Source: RGIG1959 sp045540655 (lineage in GTDB: Bacteria > Bacillota > Clostridia > Oscillospirales > Acutalibacteraceae). From it: DNA of 21,744 bases. Below are positions 1 to 7,294 of the stretch, one piece after another. Both the position numbers and the translations under genes were made by a program. The stretch spans positions 1 through 21,744 of the forward strand of contig JAZQHP010000030.1 in the NCBI GenBank assembly GCA_045540655.1. The letters are read 5' to 3'. Positions within the stretch are counted from its first letter, which is position 1; every line of letters begins with the position of its first letter. The notes beneath the pieces are model-generated. The model was given only the letters and a program-made list of their open reading frames with translations, made no database searches and had not been told where the DNA came from.

Positions 1-1
1 G

Positions 2-292
2 ATATTACATAGTCAGTGTAATAAACCTATTGAACTGCGTTTTACAGGAGTAAGAAAATGTAATATCGTTGGCTGGCAGGATAATTATTTCTGTGACATT
101 TTTGGTGCATATTTAAATTTTCATAGCGACCTACTTGGTAAAACTCGTGATGACAAGCTGATAGTATGGGCGGATTGGGATGGTTACAATCCCATAAATT
201 ATACGGAAGAAAAAGCGATTTCCACTAACGGAGAACACAGTACTTATGTAATTGCTGAAAAGCTGTTTTGGAGAATAATGACGGAGGACTAA
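2..292 (+). CDS. C-terminal part of an unrecognised protein (truncated by window edge)
   Basis: An open frame runs from the window edge to a TAA at 290-292 and encodes the last 96 residues of a protein whose start lies outside. The visible part is soluble-looking, rich in aromatic residues and Asp (for example a V-W-A-D-W-D-G-Y stretch near residues 55-62), with no membrane segment or catalytic motif I recognise. Its base composition is clearly more AT-rich than the genes from 597 onward, and a strong terminator follows 100 bases later, so it looks like a complete gene end rather than a random frame. I cannot assign a function. A small accessory or immunity-type protein is possible, but that is only a guess from size and composition. 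Confidence 0.6.
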   Translation: MLHSQCNKPIELRFTGVRKCNIVGWQDNYFCDIFGAYLNFHSDLLGKTRDDKLIVWADWDGYNPINYTEEKAISTNGEHSTYVIAEKLFWRIMTED

Positions 293-392
293 CCCAGAGA
301 GACGAATACCAATTTGTAGAACAGAGCAAATACACTACTTTTAGGCTTTTTACCTCAATTCTGCTCCGTTTAGGTAGTCTTTCGCCAAAAAA

Positions 393-430
393 GAAGCAAC
401 TTTTGATAGACAAAAGTTGCTTTTTTTTTT
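393..430 (+). terminator. Intrinsic terminator after the truncated gene
   Basis: A perfect 10-bp stem (GCAACTTTTG at 396-405, CAAAAGTTGC at 411-420) with a 5-nt loop is followed by ten T residues at 421-430. This is a textbook plus-strand intrinsic terminator. It insulates the AT-rich left end from the signalling operon. The 100 bases between the stop codon and the stem show no gene. Confidence 0.92.
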
Positions 431-507
431 ATCCAAGCCGCAGGCTTGGCAATAGGTGTAGCGGCGTGCTGCTGACAGATTGCCGCATCGTTTTTCTATA
501 GAGCGTG
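431..507. other. Intergenic spacer with a small hairpin
   Basis: This is the middle of the gene-free interval 293-596, between the terminator and the next promoter. It holds a 7-bp perfect hairpin (CCAAGCC at 433-439, GCA loop, GGCTTGG at 443-449) with no T-tract, and no convincing reading frame. The rest of the interval is the terminator (393-430), the promoter (508-536) and the leader with the ribosome binding site (GAGGAGG, 583-589). Confidence 0.5.
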
Positions 508-536
508 TTGACAATGTACGAATAAGATAGTATAAT
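508..536 (+). promoter_or_regulatory. Consensus sigma-A promoter of the vWA/PP2C/kinase operon
   Basis: TTGACA at 508-513 and TATAAT at 531-536 are separated by exactly 17 bp, a perfect match to the housekeeping consensus. Transcription would start near 543, giving a leader of about 54 nt before the vWA start codon. The leader holds a very short GCGC-GAAG-GCGC hairpin (555-566) and a GAGGAGG ribosome binding site 7 nt before the ATG. A perfect promoter implies high basal transcription unless a regulator intervenes. I see no obvious operator. Confidence 0.9.
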
Positions 537-596
537 GTCGATAAGATCTTTTATGCGCGAAGGCGCTATTTTTTATCCAACCGAGGAGGCATCACA

Positions 597-1316
597 ATGT
601 CGGATCAGTTTCAATACAGCGATTTGCAAGTAAGCATGGATTATTATGTGGACATTGTCATCTGCATGGATGGCACGGGCAGCATGAATCCGATCATGGA
701 CGAAGTGAAAGCCAATGCCAAGAGCATTTACAACCAGTTCCTGGACAAGATGGAAGAGCTGGACAAGGAAGTGGCACAGCTTCGCATCAAGGTGATCACG
801 TTCCGTGATTACGGCGAGGACAAAGAGCCGATGACCGAATCGAAATTCTTCACGTTCCCCGCAGAAATGGAAGCGTTTGACGCCTATGTCAACGGCATCC
901 GCGCCACCGGCGGCGGCGACCGCGCGGAAAATGCGCTCGAAGCGATCGCCAAAGCGATTCAGTCCGACTGGACCAAGAGCGGCGAGAAGCGCCGCCATGT
1001 GATCCTGGTGTTCACGGACGATGCGGCGTTGCCGCTGAACGCGCGCGCCACGGCGCCGGGCTATCCGGCGGATATGCCCAAATCGCTCGAAGAACTCGGT
1101 GCGTGGTGGCACGGTACCGGCGACGGACCGTCCCACACCGGCAGCTATGAAACGCGGGCGGGTCGCCTGATCGTGTTTGCGCCGGATGCGTCGCCGTGGA
1201 AGGACATGGAAACCTGGCAACGCTATTGGTTTGCGTATTCGCAGGCCGGTGCGGGCAAAGGTCTGTCGGATATTGACATCCGTCAGGTGCTCGCCGTGCT
1301 GTCGGGATCGATCTAA
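597..1316 (+). CDS. von Willebrand factor A (vWA) domain protein
   Basis: This 239-residue protein is almost entirely one vWA domain. The metal-ion-dependent adhesion site (MIDAS) is visible: D25-G-T-G-S29 after a hydrophobic beta strand, T104 in A-T-G-G-G-D, and D141 in the strand ending F-T-D-D. The first motif is DxTxS rather than the more usual DxSxS. No signal peptide or membrane segment is seen, so it should be cytoplasmic. It is first in the operon, 76 bp before a PP2C phosphatase and upstream of a kinase. That set of three resembles the TerY-P triads (vWA, PP2C, kinase) of bacterial Ter stress systems, where the vWA protein is thought to act as a metal-dependent scaffold. I see no TerC/TerD genes here, so direct TerY orthology is not claimed. 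The start is supported by GAGGAGG at 583-589. Confidence 0.85.
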   Translation: MSDQFQYSDLQVSMDYYVDIVICMDGTGSMNPIMDEVKANAKSIYNQFLDKMEELDKEVAQLRIKVITFRDYGEDKEPMTESKFFTFPAEMEAFDAYVNGIRATGGGDRAENALEAIAKAIQSDWTKSGEKRRHVILVFTDDAALPLNARATAPGYPADMPKSLEELGAWWHGTGDGPSHTGSYETRAGRLIVFAPDASPWKDMETWQRYWFAYSQAGAGKGLSDIDIRQVLAVLSGSI

Positions 1317-1327
1317 TTACAAAGAGG

Positions 1328-1366
1328 ACCGGTGCAGAACAACGTGAACGGAATCTGCCCGGTTTT
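1328..1366 (+). terminator. Possible attenuator hairpin between the vWA and PP2C genes
   Basis: In the 76-bp gap, ACCGG (1328-1332) and GCAGA (1334-1338), separated by one bulged T, pair with TCTGC (1354-1358) and CCGGT (1359-1363). The loop is 15 nt. The stem is followed by a short interrupted U-run (TTTTCTTG). It resembles a weak terminator or a processing/stabilising stem that would let the vWA protein be made in excess of the downstream products. The bulge, the large loop and the poor T-tract make full termination unlikely. Confidence 0.45.
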
Positions 1367-1392
1367 CTTGCATTTTATCGGAGGAAAAGCGT

Positions 1393-3465
1393 ATGGTTTT
1401 GACGGTGCACAGACAAACCACCAAGGTTCGCCCGAACGGTATGGTGGTGTATAAAGGAGAGGACGCGCGCCCCTATGCGGACAATCGCCTGATTATGGTG
1501 GCGGATGGTATGGGCTCGCGCGGCGGCTTTGAACATGAGCGCTTTGATGAGCGCTTGTTCGATCCTGAGCAGATCGTATCGGTGTTGTTCGACTCCATTT
1601 ATTCTCACCAAAAGCATCCCGTGTTTTCTGCCTATGTCAAGGAGGCGTTTGAGGAACTGTATGCGGTGAAGGATGGGTATTGGGACAACCGCAACAACAT
1701 GAAAAGTACCGCCTATTTCGGATCGCGGATTGCGGCGGCGCTGGTGCTGGCGCTGGTGTATTCCAACGAGGAATTCTGCAACACGGTTTTTCGGTCGTTG
1801 CAGGACAATACGCAGGAGGAGCGAGAGGCATTCTGCGAGGATTACGGCAAAAAGATCGGACAGATGATCCGGGAGAAAATGGCGGCGGTCGCGGACCGTG
1901 CGGGACTGACGTGCGACAAGCGTCTGTCCAACATTTATCGGTTTGCCACGACCTTGAGCGCGGCGATGTACAAGGAAACGCCCGACGGCGTTGACGTGTT
2001 GTATATGAACGTGGGTGACTCGCGGTGCTATGTGTGGAATGTGCAGGACGGCTTGATGCAGGTGCAACGGGATCGCCGCAGTGAGGACGGCTCGGTGCAC
2101 AGCTTCCTGTCGCCCGATGTGGAATGCGTGGTGGACTGCGAGTATCGGCATTTTTCGTCGCCGTGCGTGTTGTTCAACGCCACGGACGGTTGCTACGATT
2201 CGCCGTACTTTTTGTCGCCGTTGTCGTTTGAAAATCTGTTGTTGACGTGCATTGTGAAGGCATCGTCTCCTGAGCAATGCGCCGAGCTTCTCAGCGAGGA
2301 ATTCCGTATGATCGGCCGACACGACGACAGCAGTACCATCGCGCTGACCACGATCGGCTATGAGGATTATGCCGCGTTGCAACAAGCGGCGCGCGAGCGG
2401 TTGAACACCCTGGAGCGGCTGTATTTCTCGAAGGTACCGCGATTGTTGACCAAGGATTATCGGAAGATCGGCTCCGATGCGAAACAGGAGCTGGACGCGG
2501 CACAGCAGTCGCTTAAAGCCATGATCGATACCGAGCCGACCGTTCGCCCCTATTGCGAAAAGCTGGTGCAACGCGGTGCGTATGCGATGTATAATGCGCA
2601 GATGGAGGCGTTCGAGCCGCAGACGGCGCAGTATCATCAGCGCCTGGAGGAGGCGCGCGAACAGCTGGCAGACCGTCTTGCCGACAGCTGGGGCGTGCTG
2701 GTTGAATGCGAGGATATCGCAGATGCGGCGAAGGAGATCGATCCGCGTCTGTTGGAAAAAAGTCGGGATTGCCGTCGCGGCATTGCTCAGCGCGAGCAGG
2801 ACTATACGGCGTTGCTTTTGGAGCATCGGCAGACGCTCGACCGCATGACCGGTGATCTGGGAGCGTGCCTTGATGCGCTCATTGCCAAGGGCGTGCCCGA
2901 TACGAACGACGATCTCGATGTGATGAATGCCTATGACCCGACGCTTTATGAGCGCGGCGCCGTGGATATGTTTAAGGATCTGGAAGGTTTGCACACGCGC
3001 AAGAGCGAGCTGCTGCAACGGTTGATCCGCTCCAAGGCGGATTATGCGAAATTCTGCCGCAAAGCGGCGGTGCGGTATCCGATGATTACGCAGACGGCGG
3101 CGCAGAAGCTGGAGAGCGGGGAGTGGAGGCTGGTATCCCTGCCTGTCGGCGAGCGGGAGCGGCAGGAGGTTGCCGTCGCGCTTGAAGCGGTGTTTGCCTG
3201 TCATCATGACTATTATGTGCATACCGTTGCCGCGCAGACAGACTGCCTTAAGCGGTGTGCGACGGCATATTGGGAGGAATCGTTCGACGATATCCTGCGC
3301 AAGATGCTGTTTGATCCCCGCCACGGCATGAGCGAGCAAACGGTAGAGACCGTGCGCGAGGGGCTGGAGACGTTGCGGCGGATCGAAACCGAACAGAAGG
3401 ACCTGGCCGCCGCCCAGCGTGCCTTGTTTGAGCAGTACGAAAAAGGGTATTCGCAATTGTATTGA
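1393..3465 (+). CDS. PP2C-family Ser/Thr phosphatase with long helical C-terminal region
   Basis: The 690-residue protein begins with a PP2C-type phosphatase domain (about 1-325). Visible metal-binding motifs are V-A-D38-G-M-G, the G-D209-S-R strand (M-N-V-G-D-S-R), A-T-D265-G and H-D311-D-S-S-T, plus the conserved F-A-T-T-L segment near 184-188. It should remove phosphate from Ser/Thr residues using Mn/Mg. An insertion of about 60 residues separates the second and third motifs. The remaining ~360 residues are rich in Glu, Gln, Arg and Leu and look helical, probably coiled coil. They match no domain I can name and may bind a partner or oligomerise. The gene sits between a vWA protein and a kinase, which the phosphatase probably opposes. 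GGAGG 8 nt before the ATG supports the start. The kinase ribosome binding site overlaps its TGA stop. Confidence 0.87.
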   Translation: MVLTVHRQTTKVRPNGMVVYKGEDARPYADNRLIMVADGMGSRGGFEHERFDERLFDPEQIVSVLFDSIYSHQKHPVFSAYVKEAFEELYAVKDGYWDNRNNMKSTAYFGSRIAAALVLALVYSNEEFCNTVFRSLQDNTQEEREAFCEDYGKKIGQMIREKMAAVADRAGLTCDKRLSNIYRFATTLSAAMYKETPDGVDVLYMNVGDSRCYVWNVQDGLMQVQRDRRSEDGSVHSFLSPDVECVVDCEYRHFSSPCVLFNATDGCYDSPYFLSPLSFENLLLTCIVKASSPEQCAELLSEEFRMIGRHDDSSTIALTTIGYEDYAALQQAARERLNTLERLYFSKVPRLLTKDYRKIGSDAKQELDAAQQSLKAMIDTEPTVRPYCEKLVQRGAYAMYNAQMEAFEPQTAQYHQRLEEAREQLADRLADSWGVLVECEDIADAAKEIDPRLLEKSRDCRRGIAQREQDYTALLLEHRQTLDRMTGDLGACLDALIAKGVPDTNDDLDVMNAYDPTLYERGAVDMFKDLEGLHTRKSELLQRLIRSKADYAKFCRKAAVRYPMITQTAAQKLESGEWRLVSLPVGERERQEVAVALEAVFACHHDYYVHTVAAQTDCLKRCATAYWEESFDDILRKMLFDPRHGMSEQTVETVREGLETLRRIETEQKDLAAAQRALFEQYEKGYSQLY

Positions 3466-3478
3466 GGAGGACATACGC

Positions 3479-5011
3479 ATGGAGACGATTCATGGGTATA
3501 CGTTATGCGATCCATGGAAGATGGCCAACCGTGGGTATACCGCCAAGGCGCGCAAGAATGGCAAGACATACTTTTTAAAGCGGTATCAGATTACAGCGCC
3601 GCTCGATAACGGTACGCTGGATGCCGCGACATTCCGTCAGAACAAGCGGGTGTTTGATGCCTTTGTCTTTGAACGGCGGGAAATCAATGCGCGTCTGCTT
3701 CGTCGATCGGGCGCGGGCGGCAACATCGTCATTCCGCATGAAAGCTTTATGGAAGGCGCGTTTTATGTGGAGGCGACCGAGTTCATTGAGCACACGGTTC
3801 CCGTTGAGGAGCAGCATGCGTTTATGCGGTTACTCGGCGAGGATGAAAAGCGCTTGCTGATGAAAACCGCGGTGGGCGCGTTGATGCTGGTTCACGAGCA
3901 ACGCATCGTTCACAGCGATATCAAGCCGGAAAATATCGTGATCGTGTGCAACGACGCGGGCAACTATATCGCGAAGCTGATCGACTTCGACAGCAGTTAT
4001 GTTGTCACGAACAAGCCGGATGAGCTCATCGGAACGGTGAATTATTATTCGCCTGAGCACGCGGTGTGCGCACAGATCGAGGATCCTGCCAAACGGCAGG
4101 AGTTTGAAAAGCACCTGTCTTTCCCGACGGATATCTTTTCGCTCGGACTGGTGTTTCACAAATGGTTGTGTGGGGACTTCCCGAAGGTCGGCGGCATTGT
4201 GCCCGAAAAACTCAAACGCAAGCTGGATCGCGGTCGTCCCGTGCATACGTTTGAAATGGTTATGGCGGGATGCGTTCCGACGATCCATGCGTCCATCCGC
4301 CCGCAAGCGTTGCGACAGCTGTTGTCCGATATGCTGCTTGCGGATCCCTCCAAGCGCCCGACCGCCAAGCAGGTGCTCGAGCGCCTGTCTTCCATATCGT
4401 TTGCCGACGGCGTTATCTATCAGACGCCGTGGCCGGAGCATGGGCTGATGTGGGACCGCCGTTCGTTCAAACGGCGCAGTATGACCTGTGTTACCAAGGA
4501 TTACGTGGGCAATCAGAAAGTATACAACGTGCGGTATGCCCACGGCGCGGTGGAGACCGTGACAGCGGAGCAGATGGCGTTGGTTGCCAAGCGTGCTGCC
4601 TATGCGTATGCACAGCCGTGGGGCGGACACGGCATCGAATGGAACAAAAGTCTTCTCACACAGCGCGGGATCGTAAAGATTGTGCTGGATACATCGGTGC
4701 TCTCACAGGGCTATGCTCTGGTGCGTCCCAACGGCATGTCGGCGGTGTTTTCCCGCCAGGAACTGTTGGATCTGGGTTATGCGCGTCCGTGCCCCGAGAA
4801 GGCGACGCGCAAAACGGTGCATATGGATCCGCCCTGGCCTGAGCATCGCGTGATTTTTGACGAGGAAGCCCTGATTGCCAACGAATATACGAGCCTGAAA
4901 CGCAGTGAAAAGGGCGGTGTGCGGGGCTATGTGCTGATGCGTACCGACGGCGTGGAACGCTTTATGCTCGTTGAGACACTGTGCAGCATCAAGATGGCAT
5001 TTGGCACATGA
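3479..5011 (+). CDS. Ser/Thr protein kinase with three C-terminal repeat modules
   Basis: The 510-residue protein has a Hanks-type kinase domain (about 5-305). Visible are K34 in Y-F-L-K-R-Y (beta 3), the catalytic loop V-H145-S-D147-I-K149-P-E-N152, the magnesium motif D169-F-D, and G-T-V-N-Y-Y-S-P-E before the C-lobe helix with T-D-I-F-S-L-G. HRD is replaced by HSD and DFG by DFD, and the glycine-rich loop is hard to recognise, but all catalytic Lys/Asp/Asn residues are present, so activity is likely. No transmembrane segment or PASTA domain is seen, unlike PrkC/PknB. Residues 317-510 hold three copies of a ~58-residue module (P-W-x2-H at the start, G-Y in the middle, a hydrophobic C-terminal helix) shared with the next protein. 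The ATG at 3479 is chosen because GAGGAGG at 3464-3470, overlapping the phosphatase stop, lies 8 nt upstream. Confidence 0.88.
   Translation: METIHGYTLCDPWKMANRGYTAKARKNGKTYFLKRYQITAPLDNGTLDAATFRQNKRVFDAFVFERREINARLLRRSGAGGNIVIPHESFMEGAFYVEATEFIEHTVPVEEQHAFMRLLGEDEKRLLMKTAVGALMLVHEQRIVHSDIKPENIVIVCNDAGNYIAKLIDFDSSYVVTNKPDELIGTVNYYSPEHAVCAQIEDPAKRQEFEKHLSFPTDIFSLGLVFHKWLCGDFPKVGGIVPEKLKRKLDRGRPVHTFEMVMAGCVPTIHASIRPQALRQLLSDMLLADPSKRPTAKQVLERLSSISFADGVIYQTPWPEHGLMWDRRSFKRRSMTCVTKDYVGNQKVYNVRYAHGAVETVTAEQMALVAKRAAYAYAQPWGGHGIEWNKSLLTQRGIVKIVLDTSVLSQGYALVRPNGMSAVFSRQELLDLGYARPCPEKATRKTVHMDPPWPEHRVIFDEEALIANEYTSLKRSEKGGVRGYVLMRTDGVERFMLVETLCSIKMAFGT
4427..5008 (+). repeat. Three in-frame copies of a ~58-residue module (kinase tail)
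   Basis: Copies cover kinase residues about 317-377, 379-436 and 451-510. Shared positions are P-W-x2-H near the start, a hydrophobic-x-W/F three residues later, a tyrosine at the central turn (G-Y in copies 2 and 3, V-Y in copy 1), a later turn glycine, and a terminal hydrophobic helix ending with L-G-Y-A in copy 2. The copies are diverged from one another, which suggests old duplications. The same module occurs three times in the adjacent zinc-ribbon gene. Confidence 0.75.
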
Positions 5012-5071
5012 TCCGTGTGATCCCGAACAGGGAATGCGCGTATACTTTTGAAACAGGAGGCGACCACCGTA

Positions 5072-6406
5072 ATGGGTTGGATCTGTCCGCATTGTGATAA
5101 ACCGATGGAGGATGACGTGCGCGTATGTTCGTGCGGCGCGGATCGTCCGTCGGCGACAGAAGACACACACAGCAAGCCGTGTGATGTGTTGTTCTCGGGG
5201 TTGGCGTTGCTGAAATATGTATTCCGAAAAGAGCCGACCGCACCGATCCCCAAGCCGAAGGGCAACGAGGCACCGATGCCGACGCCGCCCGTCGAGGAAC
5301 CGTCCGAACGGGCAAAGGATACAGAGGAAACGGCAGCGGCGCCGATTCCCGTGGTGATCCCGGTTACGGATCCCATCCCCGAGCCGGTTTTGCCCGAGGC
5401 GATCGTGCCGGAACCCGATCCGACGGAGCCGATGGTGCCGACGGATGATGTGCGGTATGAGGATCTGTTTGAGGAGGACACCGAGGAGAGTGCGGAATCT
5501 TCGATGCCGACGGTGGACGAGTTGTTTGACGAGGCGTTTGAGGATACATCCGATACCCCAAAGCCCTCCCCGGAAACGGAGACCGTCACGGAGGATGAGC
5601 CTGCTGAAACATCTGCAGAGGATCCCGCGGACAAGCCGATGGACAGAGACTTGTCCGACAAGGAGGATGCCAACGACGATTGGTGCGATGCGCCCTGGCC
5701 GACCCACGCGATGGTATGGTGCAAGGAATGCATCCGCGCGGATGACATCGTGCGGGTGGAGCGCGCGGTTGTCCGCGATATGCAAGGATATCGCTTTACC
5801 AACAATATGGGGCACCGGCAGTTTATCACGGCACAAAAAGCGTGCGTGCTGGGGTATGCACGGGCAACGGGCGAGCTGATTGACCAACCTGCAACGGCTT
5901 CGACCGCTCCGACGCGCGACACATCGGCGAAGGAGTGGTGTGCCGCCCCGTGGGCGTCGGACGGCATTGTATGGTGCAAGGACCGCATTCGTGCGGACGG
6001 CTACGTGCGTGTGGCGCGCGAAACCGCACACGGCGTGCAGGGATATCGATTTGCGGATGCGGCGGGACAGGAGCGCTTTCTGACCGCGCAGAAGGCGTGC
6101 GTGCTCGGATATGCCGCTCAAACGACCATGTCCAGAGAGACGACCGTGACGCGGACGGAAACGGATCCGGCGTGTGCCGCTTTGAACTCGGAAGCGGAGG
6201 AGATCGCCGCGCCGTGGGCCACGCACCCGATCGTGCTCTTGCCCGATGCCATCCGTGCCAACCGGTATGTGAAGGTGGTCAGGGAGTTCCGACGGGGACA
6301 GCAAGGCTATGTCCTGTATACCGACAACGGAGACTCCCGGTTTGTAACCATGGACATGATGTGCACGCTCGGCATGGCGCGTTACGCGACGGAAGACGAT
6401 GAATGA
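5072..6406 (+). CDS. Zinc-ribbon protein with acidic/proline linker and three repeat modules shared with the kinase
   Basis: The 444-residue protein starts with a small zinc ribbon: C5-P-H-C8 and C19-S-C21-G. The second knuckle is CxC rather than CxxC. Residues about 55-200 form a low-complexity linker rich in Pro, Glu, Asp and Thr, probably disordered and a plausible phosphorylation target. Residues 207-264, 292-348 and 379-437 are three copies of the module found at the end of the kinase, each opening with A-P-W. The first two are very similar (both have W-C-K, I-R-A-D, Q-G-Y-R-F and T-A-Q-K-A-C-V-L-G-Y-A), so one is a recent duplicate. I infer that it is an adaptor or substrate of the kinase. 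No enzyme motif is seen. The ATG at 5072 is preferred; AGGAGG at 5055-5060 lies 11 nt upstream, and the in-frame TTG at 5048 has no ribosome binding site. Confidence 0.8.
   Translation: MGWICPHCDKPMEDDVRVCSCGADRPSATEDTHSKPCDVLFSGLALLKYVFRKEPTAPIPKPKGNEAPMPTPPVEEPSERAKDTEETAAAPIPVVIPVTDPIPEPVLPEAIVPEPDPTEPMVPTDDVRYEDLFEEDTEESAESSMPTVDELFDEAFEDTSDTPKPSPETETVTEDEPAETSAEDPADKPMDRDLSDKEDANDDWCDAPWPTHAMVWCKECIRADDIVRVERAVVRDMQGYRFTNNMGHRQFITAQKACVLGYARATGELIDQPATASTAPTRDTSAKEWCAAPWASDGIVWCKDRIRADGYVRVARETAHGVQGYRFADAAGQERFLTAQKACVLGYAAQTTMSRETTVTRTETDPACAALNSEAEEIAAPWATHPIVLLPDAIRANRYVKVVREFRRGQQGYVLYTDNGDSRFVTMDMMCTLGMARYATEDDE
5690..6382 (+). repeat. Three in-frame copies of the shared ~58-residue module (zinc-ribbon protein)
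   Basis: Copies cover residues 207-264, 292-348 and 379-437, separated by Thr/Ala/Glu-rich spacers. The common pattern is A-P-W-x3-x-[IM]-V, an I-R-A-[DN] turn, a V-[RK]-V strand, Q-G-Y, then G-x2-[RQ]-F-[ILV]-T, and a helix ending C-x-L-G-[YM]-A. Copies 1 and 2 also look alike at the DNA level, which points to a recent tandem duplication. Confidence 0.8.
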
Positions 6407-6421
6407 TAGGTGAGATAAACG

Positions 6422-7261
6422 ATGTATTGGAAACCTGCGTGGAAAATGCTGACCGCATACAGCCCGTTCGGCGGCATCTTCTTTTTAATTCTGAACGTCG
6501 GGCTGACCGTGGTGTTGCCTGCCGCATGGATGGAATGGGACTGGAGAGTGCTGGTGCTGGGCACGCTTGCGTGGCTGCTGACGGTACTGGTATTGCTGTC
6601 CGTGGTGGGGGAATGGCTGATTGCGTGGATGTACGGCGCGAAAGCCATCAAAAATCCCCATCGGCGGGTGCGCCTGAAGGCGATGGTCACGGCGGCGCAT
6701 CAGGCGTACGGCGAGGACTCGACGATACCGACGCCGTATCTGGTGCGGATGATTCCCGATGATACGGCGGTGGCGGTGATTCCTGTCGGGCGGCATACCA
6801 TATTGCTGACGGAAGCGGCGCTGATGGTAAAGCCGGAACGTCTGCAGGTGATGCTGTCCCGCGCGGCGGTGTCGCTTCGCATGGGACAGCCGTGTGCCTT
6901 GCTGTGGATTCTGGCGGCAAACGCGCCGATCACCGTGTGCCTGGTGGCGCTGGAAATCGTGCGCAAGCTGTTCGGGCTTGGCGCGGCGGTGTATAAGCGC
7001 CTGTTTTCGGTGGAGGCGGCAGGGTGCCTGCTGACCTACATCAGCGGCGTACTGGCGGTACCGATGTGGCTGTGGATTCGCTTTGGGGCGTTGTTCTTCG
7101 GCGTCGGTTGCCGACGGATCGCCAAAGCGACAGAGAGGATGCTCGAGGTACAGGGAGACGGAGAGGCGCTGGTGCGCCTGATGCCGCTTCTTGACAAGAA
7201 GGCGTTGCGCTCGGCGATGGCGTTTGCCGCCAAGCCGCTGACCGATACGGTCGCGAAATAA
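6422..7261 (+). CDS. HtpX/M48-like membrane protein lacking the zinc site (probable pseudopeptidase)
   Basis: The 279-residue protein has two N-terminal membrane helices (about 14-36 and 42-66) and two more (about 160-180 and 195-228), the layout of HtpX-type M48 peptidases. The region before the active site is recognisable: A-V-A-V-I-P-V-G-R-H-T-I-L-L-T-E resembles the M48 strand leading to the first zinc helix. Where HExxH is expected, around 147-151, the sequence reads R-A-A-V-S. The helix that normally carries the third ligand (R-x-x-E-x-x-A-D) reads R-R-I-A-K-A-T-E, followed by an M48-like G-D-G-E-A-L segment. All zinc ligands therefore appear lost while the fold seems kept. It may act as a membrane anchor or sensor for the cytosolic signalling proteins; that role is inference. 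AGGTGA lies 8 nt before the ATG. Confidence 0.65.
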   Translation: MYWKPAWKMLTAYSPFGGIFFLILNVGLTVVLPAAWMEWDWRVLVLGTLAWLLTVLVLLSVVGEWLIAWMYGAKAIKNPHRRVRLKAMVTAAHQAYGEDSTIPTPYLVRMIPDDTAVAVIPVGRHTILLTEAALMVKPERLQVMLSRAAVSLRMGQPCALLWILAANAPITVCLVALEIVRKLFGLGAAVYKRLFSVEAAGCLLTYISGVLAVPMWLWIRFGALFFGVGCRRIAKATERMLEVQGDGEALVRLMPLLDKKALRSAMAFAAKPLTDTVAK

Positions 7262-7294
7262 AGCCATCATCTTCCCGCAAAGGAGCGGTTTATC

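Noticed and set aside
268..501. A small plus-strand open frame of 77 codons
   Set aside because: It overlaps the end of the truncated gene, reads through a perfect terminator and its T-tract, and has no ribosome binding site or family similarity.
555..574. Small hairpin GCGC-GAAG-GCGC followed by a T-run in the vWA leader
   Set aside because: The stem is only 4 bp, too weak for a terminator or riboswitch call, and lies in the leader of a strong promoter.
597..1316. Naming the vWA protein TerY
   Set aside because: The triad context is similar, but the DxTxS motif and overall sequence do not clearly match TerY, and no TerC/TerD genes are present.
1375..3480. A 701-codon open frame on the minus strand opposite the phosphatase gene
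   Set aside because: It mirrors the codon structure of the plus-strand PP2C gene, encodes an Arg/His/Leu-rich product with no recognisable motif, and has no ribosome binding site. The plus strand carries clear PP2C motifs.
6422..7261. Calling this gene an active HtpX protease
   Set aside because: No HExxH motif or third zinc ligand is present, so peptidase activity is not supported.
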